Origin: Tridacna crocea
Lineage: Eukaryota > Mollusca > Bivalvia > Cardiida > Cardiidae
Direction of reading: 5' to 3'
DNA length: 64,000 nt
Assembly (NCBI GenBank): GCA_943736015.1
Contig: OX031060.1
Coordinates: 516,001-580,000, forward strand
Part shown: positions 13,223-24,646 of the stretch, piece after piece
Layout: each line of letters opens with the position of its first letter
Position numbering within the stretch: position 1 is the first letter of the stretch
Program-made: the position numbers and the translations under genes
The notes under the pieces: model-generated
What the model saw: only the letters and a program-made list of their open reading frames with translations
Database searches by the model: none
What the model was told of the DNA's origin: nothing

Positions 13223-13624
13223 GTAAATATCTTTTAACTTCGAAAACAAAAATAGAATAAAGAGACCATTGAACGTTTACCCTTTACCGGAAATCTCTTG
13301 TCTAACGACCTTAACAAAGAAACGCTTTGAAACATTATGGGAAATGGAGAAATGCTGGAAACTAGCATTTTACCCAAAATATTTTCTTCCATTTACAATA
13401 CAGGGAGTTAAATGCATCCACATAACGTATTGTGCAAAGATCATTAAAGAGTTTTGAATCAGTATGATCAAGTTTGTATAATAACCGACTGAATCCAAAG
13501 GTAGGTTAGTTCTTTTATTTGCACACAATTGACTAATATTAAAGTAATGCGCGAATTGTGTCAGCTGACACTGGTCGATACATTTTGTAGATGCATTAAA
13601 CCTTATTTTTACTTTTTGTTCCAG

Positions 13625-13729
13625 TGGCCAAAAGTTGTATAGAAGACGTGAACTGTACTTCCGCTCCATTTACGTACTGCCATAAAAACCATGGACTGCA
13701 GTCATATCCCGATGGTGTATGTATACCAA
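13625..13729 (+). CDS. Exon D2: four-cysteine module
   Basis: Copy of D1, 105 nt, phase 1-1. It differs from D1 by His to Gln in the HGLxSYPDG segment (cat to cag). D3 also has Gln here, so D1 may carry the derived state. It joins A3 through A|GG. Confidence 0.87.
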
Positions 13730-16678
13730 GTAAGTAAAATCCATGTCTATCTTTCTCTCTTTAATTCACTTTGGTGCATAAATATGCAGTGGCACTATAC
13801 CATATAAAGTCGTAATTAAAGAAATGACGAGCAAATCTTACTTTGACTTTAAACAGAAAATTGACATGATTCTGCGAGAACAATGCTTTCCAAGCAATAT
13901 TGACCATCTGAGCATAATAAAGCAATGGAAAGACGGGGATATCCTGGCAAAAACATTACAAATTACCTTGCAAAACTGAAGTTATCAACCCTTGTACTAA
14001 ACTATCCCATCTTTCAATGAACCTCAGATAGAAGCTTTTCGAAAACATGTTTGAAAAGGACCAAACCCGTCTTTCCTCCGCACACACAACTTTTTCTACC
14101 ATTTCTGAGACTTTTGGTTTTACTTCAGCTACATTTGATTTATTGTCTGCAAATGCTTTTATTTTGATGAGTTAAAAGATAGTTGTTTAGTACATAGCTA
14201 AAAATCATTTAATACACTTAAGAGGTATAGGGCAAGGTAACGTTTGAAGTAGATTATTGGTGCAAAATGGAAATATTCCGTGCTATTATTTGAGATATGG
14301 TCAGTGAAATGAAACACTTTAGGCAATTGGGGCAATGACAATATTTCCCTGACGGCCTTGACAAATTTGCAATGACAATATGTTTGAGAAGATGAATCGA
14401 ACTTCATAGAATTTTTTTTTTCAAATTAAAAAAATTAAGGTGTTGCCCTCGTAGAGTAGATTATGTTTCTCGCTGTCTTTGTATTAAAGGAAGAACTCGT
14501 CTCTTATAGTCAGAACGGCGTAGAAAATACACAGTAGTGGAATTTAGGTATGGAACACCAGCTCGGCCACTCAAATAATTGGCGTTCTGTCAAATGACGA
14601 CAAATCCTATTATTTGAGATATGGCCCGTGAAATGAAACTCTTTAGGAAATTAGGACGAGTAAAATATTTTCATGGCGACCATTACAGATTGGCAAGGAC
14701 GAAATTTTTTGAGAACCTTCTGACAATCGACGTCAATGACTATTTTCAAGATACAATATTTCCAAGAAAACTTTGATGATTGGGTAATGACAATATCTCC
14801 AAGACAACTTCGTCAGTTAAGGCTATGACAATTATAATTCATAGAAGGCCTTTCCCTCTCGAATTCAACAAATGAATTTACTAACACATTTTCTATCTTG
14901 TATATAATTATATGGTTTAAAATCAATATATCGACCTTCATAGATTTTTTTTTCAAATTAAAGAAATTAAGGTTTAGTCCTCGAAGAGCTGGCTACCTTT
15001 CTCGCTGATACTGTAAAAAAGGACGAGGCGGTCTGTTACAGTCACATGCACGTTAGTGGAAATTGGGTATGGAACACAAGCTTGGCCACTGAAATAACTG
15101 GCGTTCTGTCGATTAACGACAAATCCTATTGCTTTCACATTCATGAATGGTTGTTAGTGAATTGACGATCATGTTGGAGGCTTATTACTGGATGTTAATG
15201 TTGGACAATGATTATTTGATGTTATCCTTTAAGGAAGACGTAGTTCCACGTAGAAAGACATTTTATTCAGTATTTAGGCTCTATGCACAAAAAACAAATA
15301 AAGGTACATCTATGAGACATAGATTGACTACTAAATTTGTATGGAAAATTTACTAATTACACAGATATTTAGCTGCAATGGCCAAAGGTCAGTGGATTAA
15401 CGTCATGGTCCGGTGTCCATAGTTCGTCCTTGCGTTCATTCCTCCGTCCGTCAGTCCGTACGTGTGTGTGTTTGTGTGTTAACTTTTATTTCAAACATCT
15501 TCTTCTCTGAAACTACCCATCTAACTTTGATTGAACTGAACAGAAATTGTCCTGCCATGGTACTCTTTAAATTTTCTTGAAGATATTTGATTCCTTCAAA
15601 AACTCTGGTTGTCATGGCAACTAAACTAAAGAAAAACTTGATAATCTTTTGCCTGCATTCATATCAAATGGAAATAACATATAATGGCATAATTTTGGAT
15701 ATATTTTATTTCGATAGGGATATGACTTACTAGTGATTGATAGAATCAACATGTAAGTGGTGGATAGTGAAAACCTTCCTCATTCTCCTAGTACAAAAGA
15801 GTGACAAGTATTTAAAATAAATAAAATATTTTTCATTAATATGTATTTGAACCATTTCCACTTTACTTACGTCCTGAAAATCCACAACTGAGACCCGTAG
15901 CACAAAAGAGGTTAAACAAAGATATTCAAAGTCTCCAGCATATCTGTTGTATAAAATTTGCCAAAGTATTTAAGCAATCTCAAATGTAGTTTACAGCTTT
16001 CTTACCTTGCATTGACAGAACCGTGTGAGTTCCAGACCAAGACATAGTGCTTGATACCCAAATGTAACAGAAACAACATGAAAATATATTTTAATTATTA
16101 TTACTGTAGCACTTTTGCTCTGTGTGTGACGACGCGCTTATTTCCAAATACAACAATTTTGGATTTATCGAGATGACCAATAAATCCTGTCACAATGTCT
16201 ATCATCAATCCTCTTAAAGAAATTTGCCGAGCTGGGGAGCGAACCAACGACCCCATGTTCCAAAGTCCTGTACGATACCGACTGAATTACCGGGTACCGG
16301 AGACATTTTATCTGGACAAAACGGTCAGACGGCATTTATTCAGTTAACATAATGATAAAAGCTTGACAATAGTTCAGGAATTACCCTGAAATGACACTAT
16401 TCTATGTAATTTATTAGCTTGAGACCAGGGTAGTGTTCTATGTACATGTAACTATGATTTAGTTCAGCATAACAATAATGTTTCACATTAACTTCAAAAC
16501 AACTATTACAGTTTTTTATCATTTTGTAAACAGAATGCCATCAAATCGATGTATTATAATTCTCCTCAAAAGAATATGTTAATTAAACAGTTCAAAATCT
16601 GATAGATAATGGAATAATGATGCTTTGCAAGGTTATACAGTTTTTTTTTTTTTTTTTTCTTTTCTTTTTTTTAAACAG

Positions 16679-16798
16679 GGAACTGCAGCTCTTTGTCTGA
16701 TTGCACAGGCCACATTTCTGACCCGAAGGTTGAATGCCACAACTCTATCTGCGATTGTAGAGAGGGATTTGACGAAGTTAATGGGGTGTGTCAAACAG
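16679..16798 (+). CDS. Exon A3: six-cysteine EB/EGF-like module
   Basis: Third A module, 120 nt, phase 1-1, in the near-identical part of unit 3. It differs from A1/A2 by Tyr to Ser before the second cysteine (tat to tct), the residue also found in A4. The B, C and D exons that should follow in unit 3 are replaced by the diverged B', C', D' set 15-20 kb downstream. A3 joins B' through G|GC (Gly), so the frame is kept. Confidence 0.86.
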
Positions 16799-17575
16799 GT
16801 ATCAGTTTTGTTTGTTTGTTTATAGTGAAGCATAATCCCTTTTAATCATGTAATATCACGGCGGTCAGTGCATCTACACATATCCTGGCTCTCTCATACC
16901 AGTGCTGACAAAAGTTTCTTTCAAAGTCTATGACTACTTTTCTCACCTGATTTAAAGCTGAGTAGTAAATATTGATGGAAAGAAAGTTTGCCGTAACCGG
17001 GTATTGAATCCTGCCACTCCTAGGTCGAGAGTCAGATATGCTGACTTTTGAGTTGAACAATATATTAAAAGGATGAATCAGAAACTGACTAAAAAAGTCG
17101 CAATTCCTACATGGCTTGCAACACGCAAAAAGACGCATTCGGACATTTGCGTATCAGTCAAAGTTGCAGACTGAACTATGTGGAGAATATAGAAAAAATA
17201 TCCTCGAATATAATTATCCACCATAAATTTCCCGTCATCATCTTATTGTTTCACAAATTGCCATTTTGTTTAAGGTACTCAATGGAAAATGATGTTATTT
17301 CACTTGATTTGAAATACTGTTTTGTAGGAAAGATTTTGTTTTCGATATATTTTGTTCTCAGATTAAAAAAAAAAAGAAAACAGATAGAATTTAATTGTCG
17401 CGATTCCGCATTAATATACCCCACCCTCTTGTCTCAGAAGTGCATTTTTCAATACCGTTTTTGTAAATCAATGAAGTGCATTGCATTACGAGGAAATACA
17501 ATTGATAAATGAATCATTTGAAATAAACCATTTATATGACTAAACATTATCATCCTGCGCGTATGCAATGCATAT

Positions 17576-17652
17576 CGTCGATTTGCTTCCAAAACATCGT
17601 AACTACAGCTTGTTACAAGCTGTAGTTACGAGGTTTTGGAAGCAAACCGACG
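17576..17652. mobile_element. 77-bp foldback insertion present only in unit 3
   Basis: A near-perfect palindrome: arms beginning CGTCGATTTGCTTCCAAAAC and ending in the complement, around a central 'agcttgttacaagct'. Units 1 and 2 read 'gcatatgcag' at this site, while unit 3 reads 'gcatat' + element + 'atatgcag'. The 4-bp ATAT (17572-17575 and 17653-17656) looks like a target-site duplication, and the sister units supply the empty site. It is too short to encode anything; probably a minimal MITE or excision remnant. Confidence 0.7.
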
Positions 17653-18526
17653 ATATGCAGATTCTAGGTCAGGGCTAATAGATGTAAATAGAACACCTGA
17701 GTCTTTTTCATTATCCAAAACATTACTTGCGCTATAACATAAATGATTGCAAGAACATAATAAAAATGAAGAATTCTTACAGTATTCCATATCGCAACAT
17801 TTCCCTTTGTAATTTCACCTTATGAGTGATCAAATGGTTTTCGTCTGTAACATAAATACCTTTTGCTTTTTGGGGAGAGGATAAGTCGAAATGGACCTTG
17901 ACTAGCAAGTTCTCTCATTTACATAGTAATGTCTACATAAAAAAAAAAACACCTATACATGTACCACAAGTTTCTTTTTCATCTGTATGGCTTTTAATTT
18001 AGAAGAATCTATAATTTTGCAGTATGTGATCAATTTCAACGTCTTTGGTCGGGGACCGCACTGAAGCTTCCCTGAAAAACTTTTAGCAATTTGGTATTTA
18101 GGTACGACGCTGTCAATAATAAAAAAAAGCTCTGAAATCCTAAAAGAAACTCAAATTCTTATCCATTCAATTTCTTCTTCTCAAACAAAATGTTTGGATG
18201 ATCAGTTTACCATATTTTCTAGGTTTCATGTGTTACAGGCTTATTTAGGAAAGCTAGAAATCCAGTGTGCCTTTTAATATTGGTGAAAAAGTTGCATCAT
18301 TTGGCTGTACTATTTTTGCATGATGCTACATATTTTACTTTCACTGTTGCTGAAAGAAATGGATCATCACAGATGTTACAATTTTTAACGTTGTTCCTTT
18401 TAAGGTAGAAATCCATAAGGCTTCTAGTCCAACATGGAATTAAATTTCTTGTTAGTTAGAAATAAAGATTTATACTGATATATTACTTTTGCACAATCAA
18501 ATCAACCATAAATTCCGTTAATGTCT

Positions 18527-18837
18527 ATCTAGAAATTATAAGATGCTACTTTTGTTAGTTTTCTCCAAAGGGAGATAATTATTTTTTTCCTTTAACATGA
18601 GAAAGTAGTCTTTTTAGATTTATAAACAATGATTGTAAGAAGGAAAAAAATGGATTAAAGTAGTACAATAATATTTTTAAACATAGCAAATTCTGTAGGA
18701 TAATTATATAACGAAAAGAGCTCTTTTCCATAAGGGATCTACTACTTTAAGACAAAAAAACTAGAGTATGAAGTGTAAATTCCGAAACTTAACTATTTAC
18801 CTAAGAATCCGAAGTTTTGACAACGCTTATGGAGAAC
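18527..18837. mobile_element. ~311-bp insertion present only in unit 3
   Basis: Units 1-2 read 'aatgtctttgaaaat' here; unit 3 has about 311 extra bases between two copies of GTCT (18523-18526 and 18838-18841), a possible 4-bp target-site duplication. I see no terminal inverted repeats. It contains 'ctccaaagggagataatt', similar to short motifs common in molluscan SINE/LINE tails, and a T-run. Class is uncertain. Confidence 0.5.
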
Positions 18838-19327
18838 GTCTTTGAAAATATTATGGGGATGGAGAAAATGCTAATAACCAGCATTTCTTCATCTTCCCAC
18901 AAGGTTTTCAACCATTTCGTGCACAAATTCTGTTGCTTGATCATTTAATTTGTGATGTTAAAAAAGACATAGACGTTGGACCAATCCAATTTTCTTGTCC
19001 AGGATTAAAGGATAAGTGACTTCTTGTTATTGATCTTAAAATTTTTATCTCCCCCTATAGAACTTTGAACTATCTACAGCAGGCAACAGTTGTTAACGTT
19101 TTGAAAAAGGGTGAAATTGCCAGTACTGTTCCTCTTTCCCCCATAATTTGCAATATTTTATATTCATTTCCCTGCATTTTTTTCGCAACTTATTATCCTG
19201 ATTAAGTTTGATTTGTCGTCTAGAGATTCCTTCAAGTTTGGTCGAGTAAGCAAATGGCTCACAAATACAAAGAATTTATCTATTTACATGACGGCAACTC
19301 TATATCTAAATCTTTAATATCAGTAGG

Positions 19328-19811
19328 TGTAACATTATGAGCTAAAACTCAGATACTAAGAACTCTTGACTGACCGAGGAGGTGTGGTTTTAGAGAATCC
19401 TATTTTCTCAGATTTTGGCTGTTAATGCCTTATTTGCCTGGTTGGCATATGAATATTGATATTGATAGTGGGAGTGTTTTGACTTCCTATATATGTGGTG
19501 TAGGATGCTTGATCTGGGGGGAGAGATGTGAGGACAGAGAGTGAATTAAGATCTCTGTAGAGAGAAGGTTAAGATCAGGACAGAATGTGTTACCATCTGA
19601 ATGAAGTGATAAAATCTGGGTTGAGAGAACAATTGGTTTTAATTACTTGGAAGAGTTTTACTGAGTAACTGATTCATGTTTAAATATCATGTTGGAGTAG
19701 TTTATTTGTGTCGTAATTAATAAACACGTAGAATAGCAGATTCGTGTTTCTGTTATATTTCACGTACTAAAATCCACTATACGATCGAGACATAAGACGC
19801 ATTATGTTACA
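19328..19811 (+). repeat. 5' LTR (484 bp)
   Basis: TG...CA ended LTR. A TATA-like TATATAT is at 19498-19504 and an AATAAA signal at 19719-19724, a spacing compatible with U3-R-U5 organisation. It is matched by the 3' copy at 25913-26396 at equal length. Confidence 0.88.
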
Positions 19812-19828
19812 TGGTCACCCATTTATTT

Positions 19829-19846
19829 TGGTGCCGTGACCAGGAT
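19829..19846 (+). promoter_or_regulatory. Putative primer-binding site
   Basis: TGGTGCCGTGACCAGGAT begins 17 bases after the 5' LTR. TGG at the start fits pairing with a tRNA 3' CCA end. Which tRNA is not determined here, and the 17-base gap from the LTR is larger than usual. Confidence 0.45.
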
Positions 19847-20395
19847 TGGTGATCCACCAAGTTACGAACAAGGGACTCTTAGGTTATCGTTTTCGGTGTA
19901 CTTTAAAACATTGGATTTAATTACAACAGTCATAAAGGGAGAAGAAAACCCCTCCGTCAAAAAGTACTTTTGGAATTCTGGTGACAGAAAATTGGGACAC
20001 TGAGAAACAAACGGACAAACAAGAGCCGACAAACATTTCAGACTTGTAATTCACAAATATTAAGTGAAGCCGAAGTGTGGACCCGAAGCCGGAGCTCTCG
20101 ACCCAACAACCGAAGCCAAAATCATTTGGATTTCCACTGAACGTTTTATCTAGGAACGTATTCGATAATTTGTTCTAGATATGCACATACATTAACACCT
20201 GCAAACATATACTGGAGTTTTGCTGAAAATGGGACAATTCCTGAGAAACCCAAGAATGCGTACTTGGCGAAGCTGACTGTGTTCTAGTAACGTTGGACTG
20301 ACAACCATTTATTTTCACAAAGTTGACAGAAATAGGAAAAAAGAAACAGTGTTATTGTGTCAACTATTTTTGCAGTAAACGGGAACTGTGAGTAA

Positions 20396-20650
20396 CCATC
20401 ATTTCTTCGACTGAAACTTGCGATACAAAATAAAATTACCAGTCAGCCTGAATTTTATACAGCCTTAGAAAATTTAAAAGATCTTAAAGAAATAATTCAA
20501 GAAGGATTTTCATTTTTCCATAGTAGGGCAATTGAAAAATATGGTATGTTGGCTAGGTTGCAATCAGAGCAAAGAGGAAAAATATATAACAACTACATAA
20601 AAGTCCATAGGAATGGTTGCCGATATTTTGCAGCTATTTTGGGGTCGAAT
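20396..20650 (+). pseudogene. Gag-like open remnant in the LTR element
   Basis: About 85 codons are open between stops, with a coding-like amphipathic stretch (KDLKEIIQEG, then MLARLQSEQRGK). There is no start codon near the left end and no domain I can name. Its position after the leader fits the N-terminal part of Gag, but this is inference only. Confidence 0.35.
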
Positions 20651-21303
20651 TAAAATTTTGAATAAGGACAGGTGAAAGCCAAGTTAAGTTCTCAATTTGT
20701 TTAAGTGGCAAATTATATACATGCTTTAACTTTGGTTGCCCAAATTCATAAAAGGTAAGAGGTTAAATATTCTGGTATTTGTAGACAGGATGTAAAATTT
20801 ACTTGTTCAAGGATTTAAACACCCTTGATTGAATTGCCGATAATTAGTTGTTTTTTTTGTTGAGGGGGCGACTTTCAAATTGTACCAAAAAGAAAAATTA
20901 GGAAAGAGAGTCCAGCAAAAATTTCAGGACGCGGCTAGAAGTGCGACAGTGGAGCAAATTAATAATTGATAAGGCATGTCATTAGAATCAATGTTCAGTT
21001 GTAGTGAGGAAAAGTCGGAAAAGAGTTTCATTGGGGAAATGGGTTAGAGATAAGATGGATATCGGAAAACCGGATCTGACTCCGATTTTAATATTCCCTT
21101 GTATATGCTAAATCAAAGATTATTGGATAGGAAAATTATAAAGAGCCTGTTCTGAAACACATTCGAGTATCGGAAAACTCTTAAGACAGCCAATTGATAG
21201 TTGTTTTTGTCCTTGAAGAGAAATGATGAGACACACTGGATCAAAAGTGACCAGTAAGACATATATTTGGGTTTTTATATGTCATCTAATCAGTCTTTTT
21301 CAT

Positions 21304-24300
21304 TTCAAACTCAAACTCAAACTCAAAATGACTTTATTTGGTATTCGGCAAAAGAATTTTGCCATTGACCATTTTACAATAATATAGCATGAAATATAGC
21401 ATAAATATTTACAAATACAATATATAAACATCTGAAAAAAAAAAATCACAACTATATACATCTGAAAAAAAAAATCACAACTATAGTATGATTTACATTT
21501 AAGAAACTGAGCTTGTTTGACCTTTTTGTGGACATTGTAGATTAAGATCAGACGGCACAGACCGTGTAGTCTGCTCTGGGATCTACATTGTCCGATTAGA
21601 AGGTATTTATATTCAGAAAGAAAAAAATAATAATAGTAAAAGATAAAGAGATAGTATCATTAGGGTTTTGTACTATGGCTTGAAAGTTACATTTATTATA
21701 ATATAATCAGCAAGATAAGGATCAATAATCAAGCGTTATTTAAAAAGATATTTCGTAAATCAAATGCCCTTTTGATGAATTTTGCAGTATTTAATTGGAT
21801 TTTTCGTTTTTTAGATGACATAATTCTATTAAATTTAGCAATTGTAAACCAGTGTATATTTAAATATTTTGATCTTAATTCGCAATATTTTGGACAAACA
21901 CATAAAAAGTGATATTCTGATTCTATTCTATTAATGTTGCATAATCTGCAAAGTCGATCTTGTCTATCAATATTTTGGACTCTCCCGGTTTCTATTGCAA
22001 GCTTATGCGAGTCAGCGTTTTTCTTAGTGTTACATCCCTGATATTTGTTAAGTAATTTTCAAATTCGAAATTAGTTTTGTAATTACAGTAATAGTCTAAT
22101 TTTACACAAGTGCGGGTCGAATTTTGCCATTCTTGTATGAAATTATCACGAAGTCTTCTTTGAATATTTTTGAATACAAAGTTAAAATTGTCTATGTTAT
22201 ATCTTGTCCAAATATAAGAATATCCAGTTTTATCAAAATTTTCCTTGATTTTTTTAGACCAGTTAAAAGCATTTCTACTAGCAATTTGAATATTGCAATT
22301 TTCATTAAATATTGTATGAATAAGTGACATTCTATTACTCTTGATTTTCAGGTAATATTTAATTGATTTTTCGAGCGCCAAAAGTGACATTGGATATCTT
22401 CCAAGTTCTCCATACACAGCGAAGTTTGGAGTTTGAGGGCTTACACCAAGTATTTTCTTTAAAAATTTCATATGTATTTTGTCAACAGATTTTAAGTTAT
22501 AAACCCCCCAAGCCTCAGCTGCATACAGCAAAATTGGAGATACCATTCTGTCAAAAAGAAGCAGTTTTGTTTTGATATCTGTTGGGACTTTTTTAAATAA
22601 AGATAATAAACTATTCATAGCTTTTAAAGCTTGATCATTTAGTGCATTAACTGCATTTTGCATTCTACCTGTTCTAAAGAATTTAATACCTAAATAACAA
22701 AATTCATCAACAATTTCTAGTTTTTCTCCAGCAATAGTCCAATCGAAGTTGCAATTACTTTTACGTTTTTCAAAAATACAGACTTCGCTTTTGTTTACAT
22801 TTATTTTAAGACCCCATTTCTCGGTATATTCATATAAACTATTAAGTTGAAATTGTAAGGAACTTTTATCAGTAGTAAAAACAACCATGTCATCTGCAAA
22901 CATTAAAAGATATATAGATAAAATATCCAGATCATCATCTGTCAGGTTGTTTATGTCAAATGCGTCGTTTATGTCATTTACGAATAAAATAAATAAAATT
23001 GGCGATAGGGGTTCTCCTTGCTTTAAGCCCATTGAAACATCGAAAAAATCAGACATTTTTGAACTGTTTGACACTTTCACGCATGACGTAACTTTTGTAT
23101 ATAAAGCTTTAATAATTTTCACAAATTTGGAACTAAGGCCTGTTGCAATAAGTTTATGTATTAGCATGTCCCGATTAATTGTATCAAAACACTTTTCATA
23201 GTCTATAAAAGCGCAATAAAGTTTTTTATTCTTGGCTAAACACTTTTGTATAATGCAATGTAAAATATAAATACAGTCAACGGTCCCTTTTTTCTCTCTG
23301 AACCCAAATTGTAAATCTGTAAAAAGGTGTTCATTTTCACAATATTTATTAAGTCTATTAGTCAAACAGAGTGAAAAGAGTTTTGCCATTGTATTTACAA
23401 GAGTAATTCCCCTATAATTGCTAGGATTATCTTTCGCGCCCTTTTTGAATATAGGAACAATAATACCTTTTGTCCATGCGTCTGGGTATATACCGTTATC
23501 ATAGATTTTGTTGAAAACAGTAACGAGATAAGGGGAAATAAAATCTTTACTATCGATGAAAAATTCTGGTACAATATTGTCAATTCCAGGGCTTTTATTC
23601 CTATTCAGCTGCGAAATGTTACTTTTTATTTCTTCTATAGTAAAGGGTTTATCCAGAAATTCTATTTGGTTATTAATGGAGGCTAGATCGGGAAGCCCTT
23701 CTCCAGTTCTCTTGGTACTTTCATTACTCGTTACACTGTCAAAATGCCGTAAAAAATCATCCGCTGATAAAGGAATGTTCGATATTTGTTTATGGTTATA
23801 CTTACGGATAGTTTTCCAAAATTTGCTACTGCTTTTTTTACTTAAATCTGAAAGCCGTAACCCTTCTTTTATAAGATATTTTCTTTTTTCCTTGCGCTTA
23901 ACGTACGCGAAGAGATTTCGCGATTTCAAAAAGCTCATTTTATTCTCACTCGATGGATTCTTTTTAAATAAATTTTTACTTTTTATAAACTCAATTTTAG
24001 CCATTTTACAGTTTTCATTATACCACGGGCATTTTTTTCTTCTGTTTAAAGTTTGTCTATTGTAGTTTACCTTCTTACCGAAACATTTTTCTGAAATATC
24101 ATACATTATATTACTCATTCTGTTAATACATTCATTAATATTGATTTCATTTTTTTCTATGTCAGATATTATACAATCAAACACATGAGTCTGGTTTAAC
24201 AATTCATCATGAAATAATTTATTTTTGTCCATGTCCCACTCTATTTTCATGGTATCTTCTCTACCTACGTCTGAGGTTAGTGATGAATCATTACAAGTTC

Positions 24301-24646
24301 TATATTTAAAAGAATATCTGATCGCACAATGGTCAGAGAATTCATTCAAATCTAGCACTTGAAAGTCATAAATACATTGAAAATTAAGCAAATCAGTAAT
24401 CAAATAATCTACAAGACTGGAACCAGCCGTATTTCTCACCAACTTATAGCAAGTGAAACAACCATTATCCAGTCTACCATTTACTACCAACAAATCATGT
24501 TGTTTACAGAGTGACAATAACTTATGTCCAAAACTATTTACAACTTTGTCACATGACTGACGTAACGGTATGTCTGATAAAGAAGATGGAATTTGGACTA
24601 GAAGCTTAATATTATTTTTTTCCAAAATGATCAATCTAAATGTCAT
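21304..24646 (-). mobile_element. 5'-truncated LINE nested in the LTR element
   Basis: A minus-strand non-LTR retrotransposon. Its 3' end lies on the left, where the RNA strand would read AATAAAG, then a (GAGTTT)n-type tail, seen on the plus strand as repeated 'tcaaac' at 21304-21334. The 3' UTR runs 21304-21991 and the ORF 21992-24646. The right (5') edge is uncertain, near 24.62 kb, where the endonuclease domain starts abruptly. I did not find convincing target-site duplications. Confidence 0.85.
21992..24646 (-). CDS. LINE endonuclease (partial) - reverse transcriptase ORF
   Basis: An 884-codon open frame. Residues about 28-112 are the C-terminal half of an APE-type (EEP) endonuclease: NGR, SSLVDYLI and the FSDHCAI motif with catalytic Asp/His. 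Residues about 350-600 are a reverse transcriptase: KSPGIDNI, NYRGITL, AFIDYEKCFD (D482), LKQGEPLSPILF and FADD at 583-586. A C-terminal segment (CYLGI, LLYAAEAWG) follows. The first ~20 residues have no endonuclease character and may come from flanking DNA, so the ATG is probably not the native start. The N-terminal endonuclease half and any ORF1 are missing, so the copy is non-autonomous. Family is not assigned; it is unrelated to the host gene. Confidence 0.88.
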   Translation of the reverse strand: MTFRLIILEKNNIKLLVQIPSSLSDIPLRQSCDKVVNSFGHKLLSLCKQHDLLVVNGRLDNGCFTCYKLVRNTAGSSLVDYLITDLLNFQCIYDFQVLDLNEFSDHCAIRYSFKYRTCNDSSLTSDVGREDTMKIEWDMDKNKLFHDELLNQTHVFDCIISDIEKNEININECINRMSNIMYDISEKCFGKKVNYNRQTLNRRKKCPWYNENCKMAKIEFIKSKNLFKKNPSSENKMSFLKSRNLFAYVKRKEKRKYLIKEGLRLSDLSKKSSSKFWKTIRKYNHKQISNIPLSADDFLRHFDSVTSNESTKRTGEGLPDLASINNQIEFLDKPFTIEEIKSNISQLNRNKSPGIDNIVPEFFIDSKDFISPYLVTVFNKIYDNGIYPDAWTKGIIVPIFKKGAKDNPSNYRGITLVNTMAKLFSLCLTNRLNKYCENEHLFTDLQFGFREKKGTVDCIYILHCIIQKCLAKNKKLYCAFIDYEKCFDTINRDMLIHKLIATGLSSKFVKIIKALYTKVTSCVKVSNSSKMSDFFDVSMGLKQGEPLSPILFILFVNDINDAFDINNLTDDDLDILSIYLLMFADDMVVFTTDKSSLQFQLNSLYEYTEKWGLKINVNKSEVCIFEKRKSNCNFDWTIAGEKLEIVDEFCYLGIKFFRTGRMQNAVNALNDQALKAMNSLLSLFKKVPTDIKTKLLLFDRMVSPILLYAAEAWGVYNLKSVDKIHMKFLKKILGVSPQTPNFAVYGELGRYPMSLLALEKSIKYYLKIKSNRMSLIHTIFNENCNIQIASRNAFNWSKKIKENFDKTGYSYIWTRYNIDNFNFVFKNIQRRLRDNFIQEWQNSTRTCVKLDYYCNYKTNFEFENYLTNIRDVTLRKTLTRISLQ

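Larger units (their letters stand above)
7130..14262 (+). repeat. Tandem segmental repeat, unit 2 (7.13 kb, exons A2-B2-C2-D2)
   Basis: Second copy, 4 bases longer than unit 1. Exons A2, B2, C2 and D2 are intact and in the same phase as in unit 1. The only exon difference I noticed is His to Gln in D2. Introns match almost base for base, including the SINE-like remnant at about 9093-9167 and the foldback fragment at about 9981. The near identity implies recent duplication or ongoing homogenisation. Confidence 0.95.
14263..19217 (+). repeat. Tandem segmental repeat, unit 3 (partial, mosaic, exon A3)
   Basis: Third copy, nearly identical to units 1-2 up to about 17.24 kb. It then differs at many more positions, for example several changes per 100 bases around 17270-17420. 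It carries insertions of 77 bp (17576-17652) and about 311 bp (18527-18837) that units 1-2 lack. Homology stops near 19217, where the next ~10.3 kb is unrelated sequence with an LTR element. Unit-like sequence resumes near 29.55 kb (compare 4655-4820), leading to the diverged exons B', C' and D'. Confidence 0.9.
16799..19327 (+). other. Intron A3-B', first part
   Basis: Diverged third-unit intron up to about 19217, then about 110 bases not matching the other units. It contains a foldback-family fragment near 17113, a 77-bp palindromic insertion (17576-17652) and a 311-bp insertion (18527-18837). An open stretch at 17111-17512 overlaps duplicated non-coding intron and is not supported as a gene. 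Confidence 0.65.

Noticed and set aside
17111..17512. 133-codon ORF in unit 3
   Set aside because: It covers duplicated intron with a foldback fragment; the equivalent frames in units 1-2 are interrupted. Chance openness.
21992..24646. 884-codon minus-strand ORF as an antisense host gene
   Set aside because: Clear LINE endonuclease/reverse transcriptase motifs and a LINE-type 3' tail.
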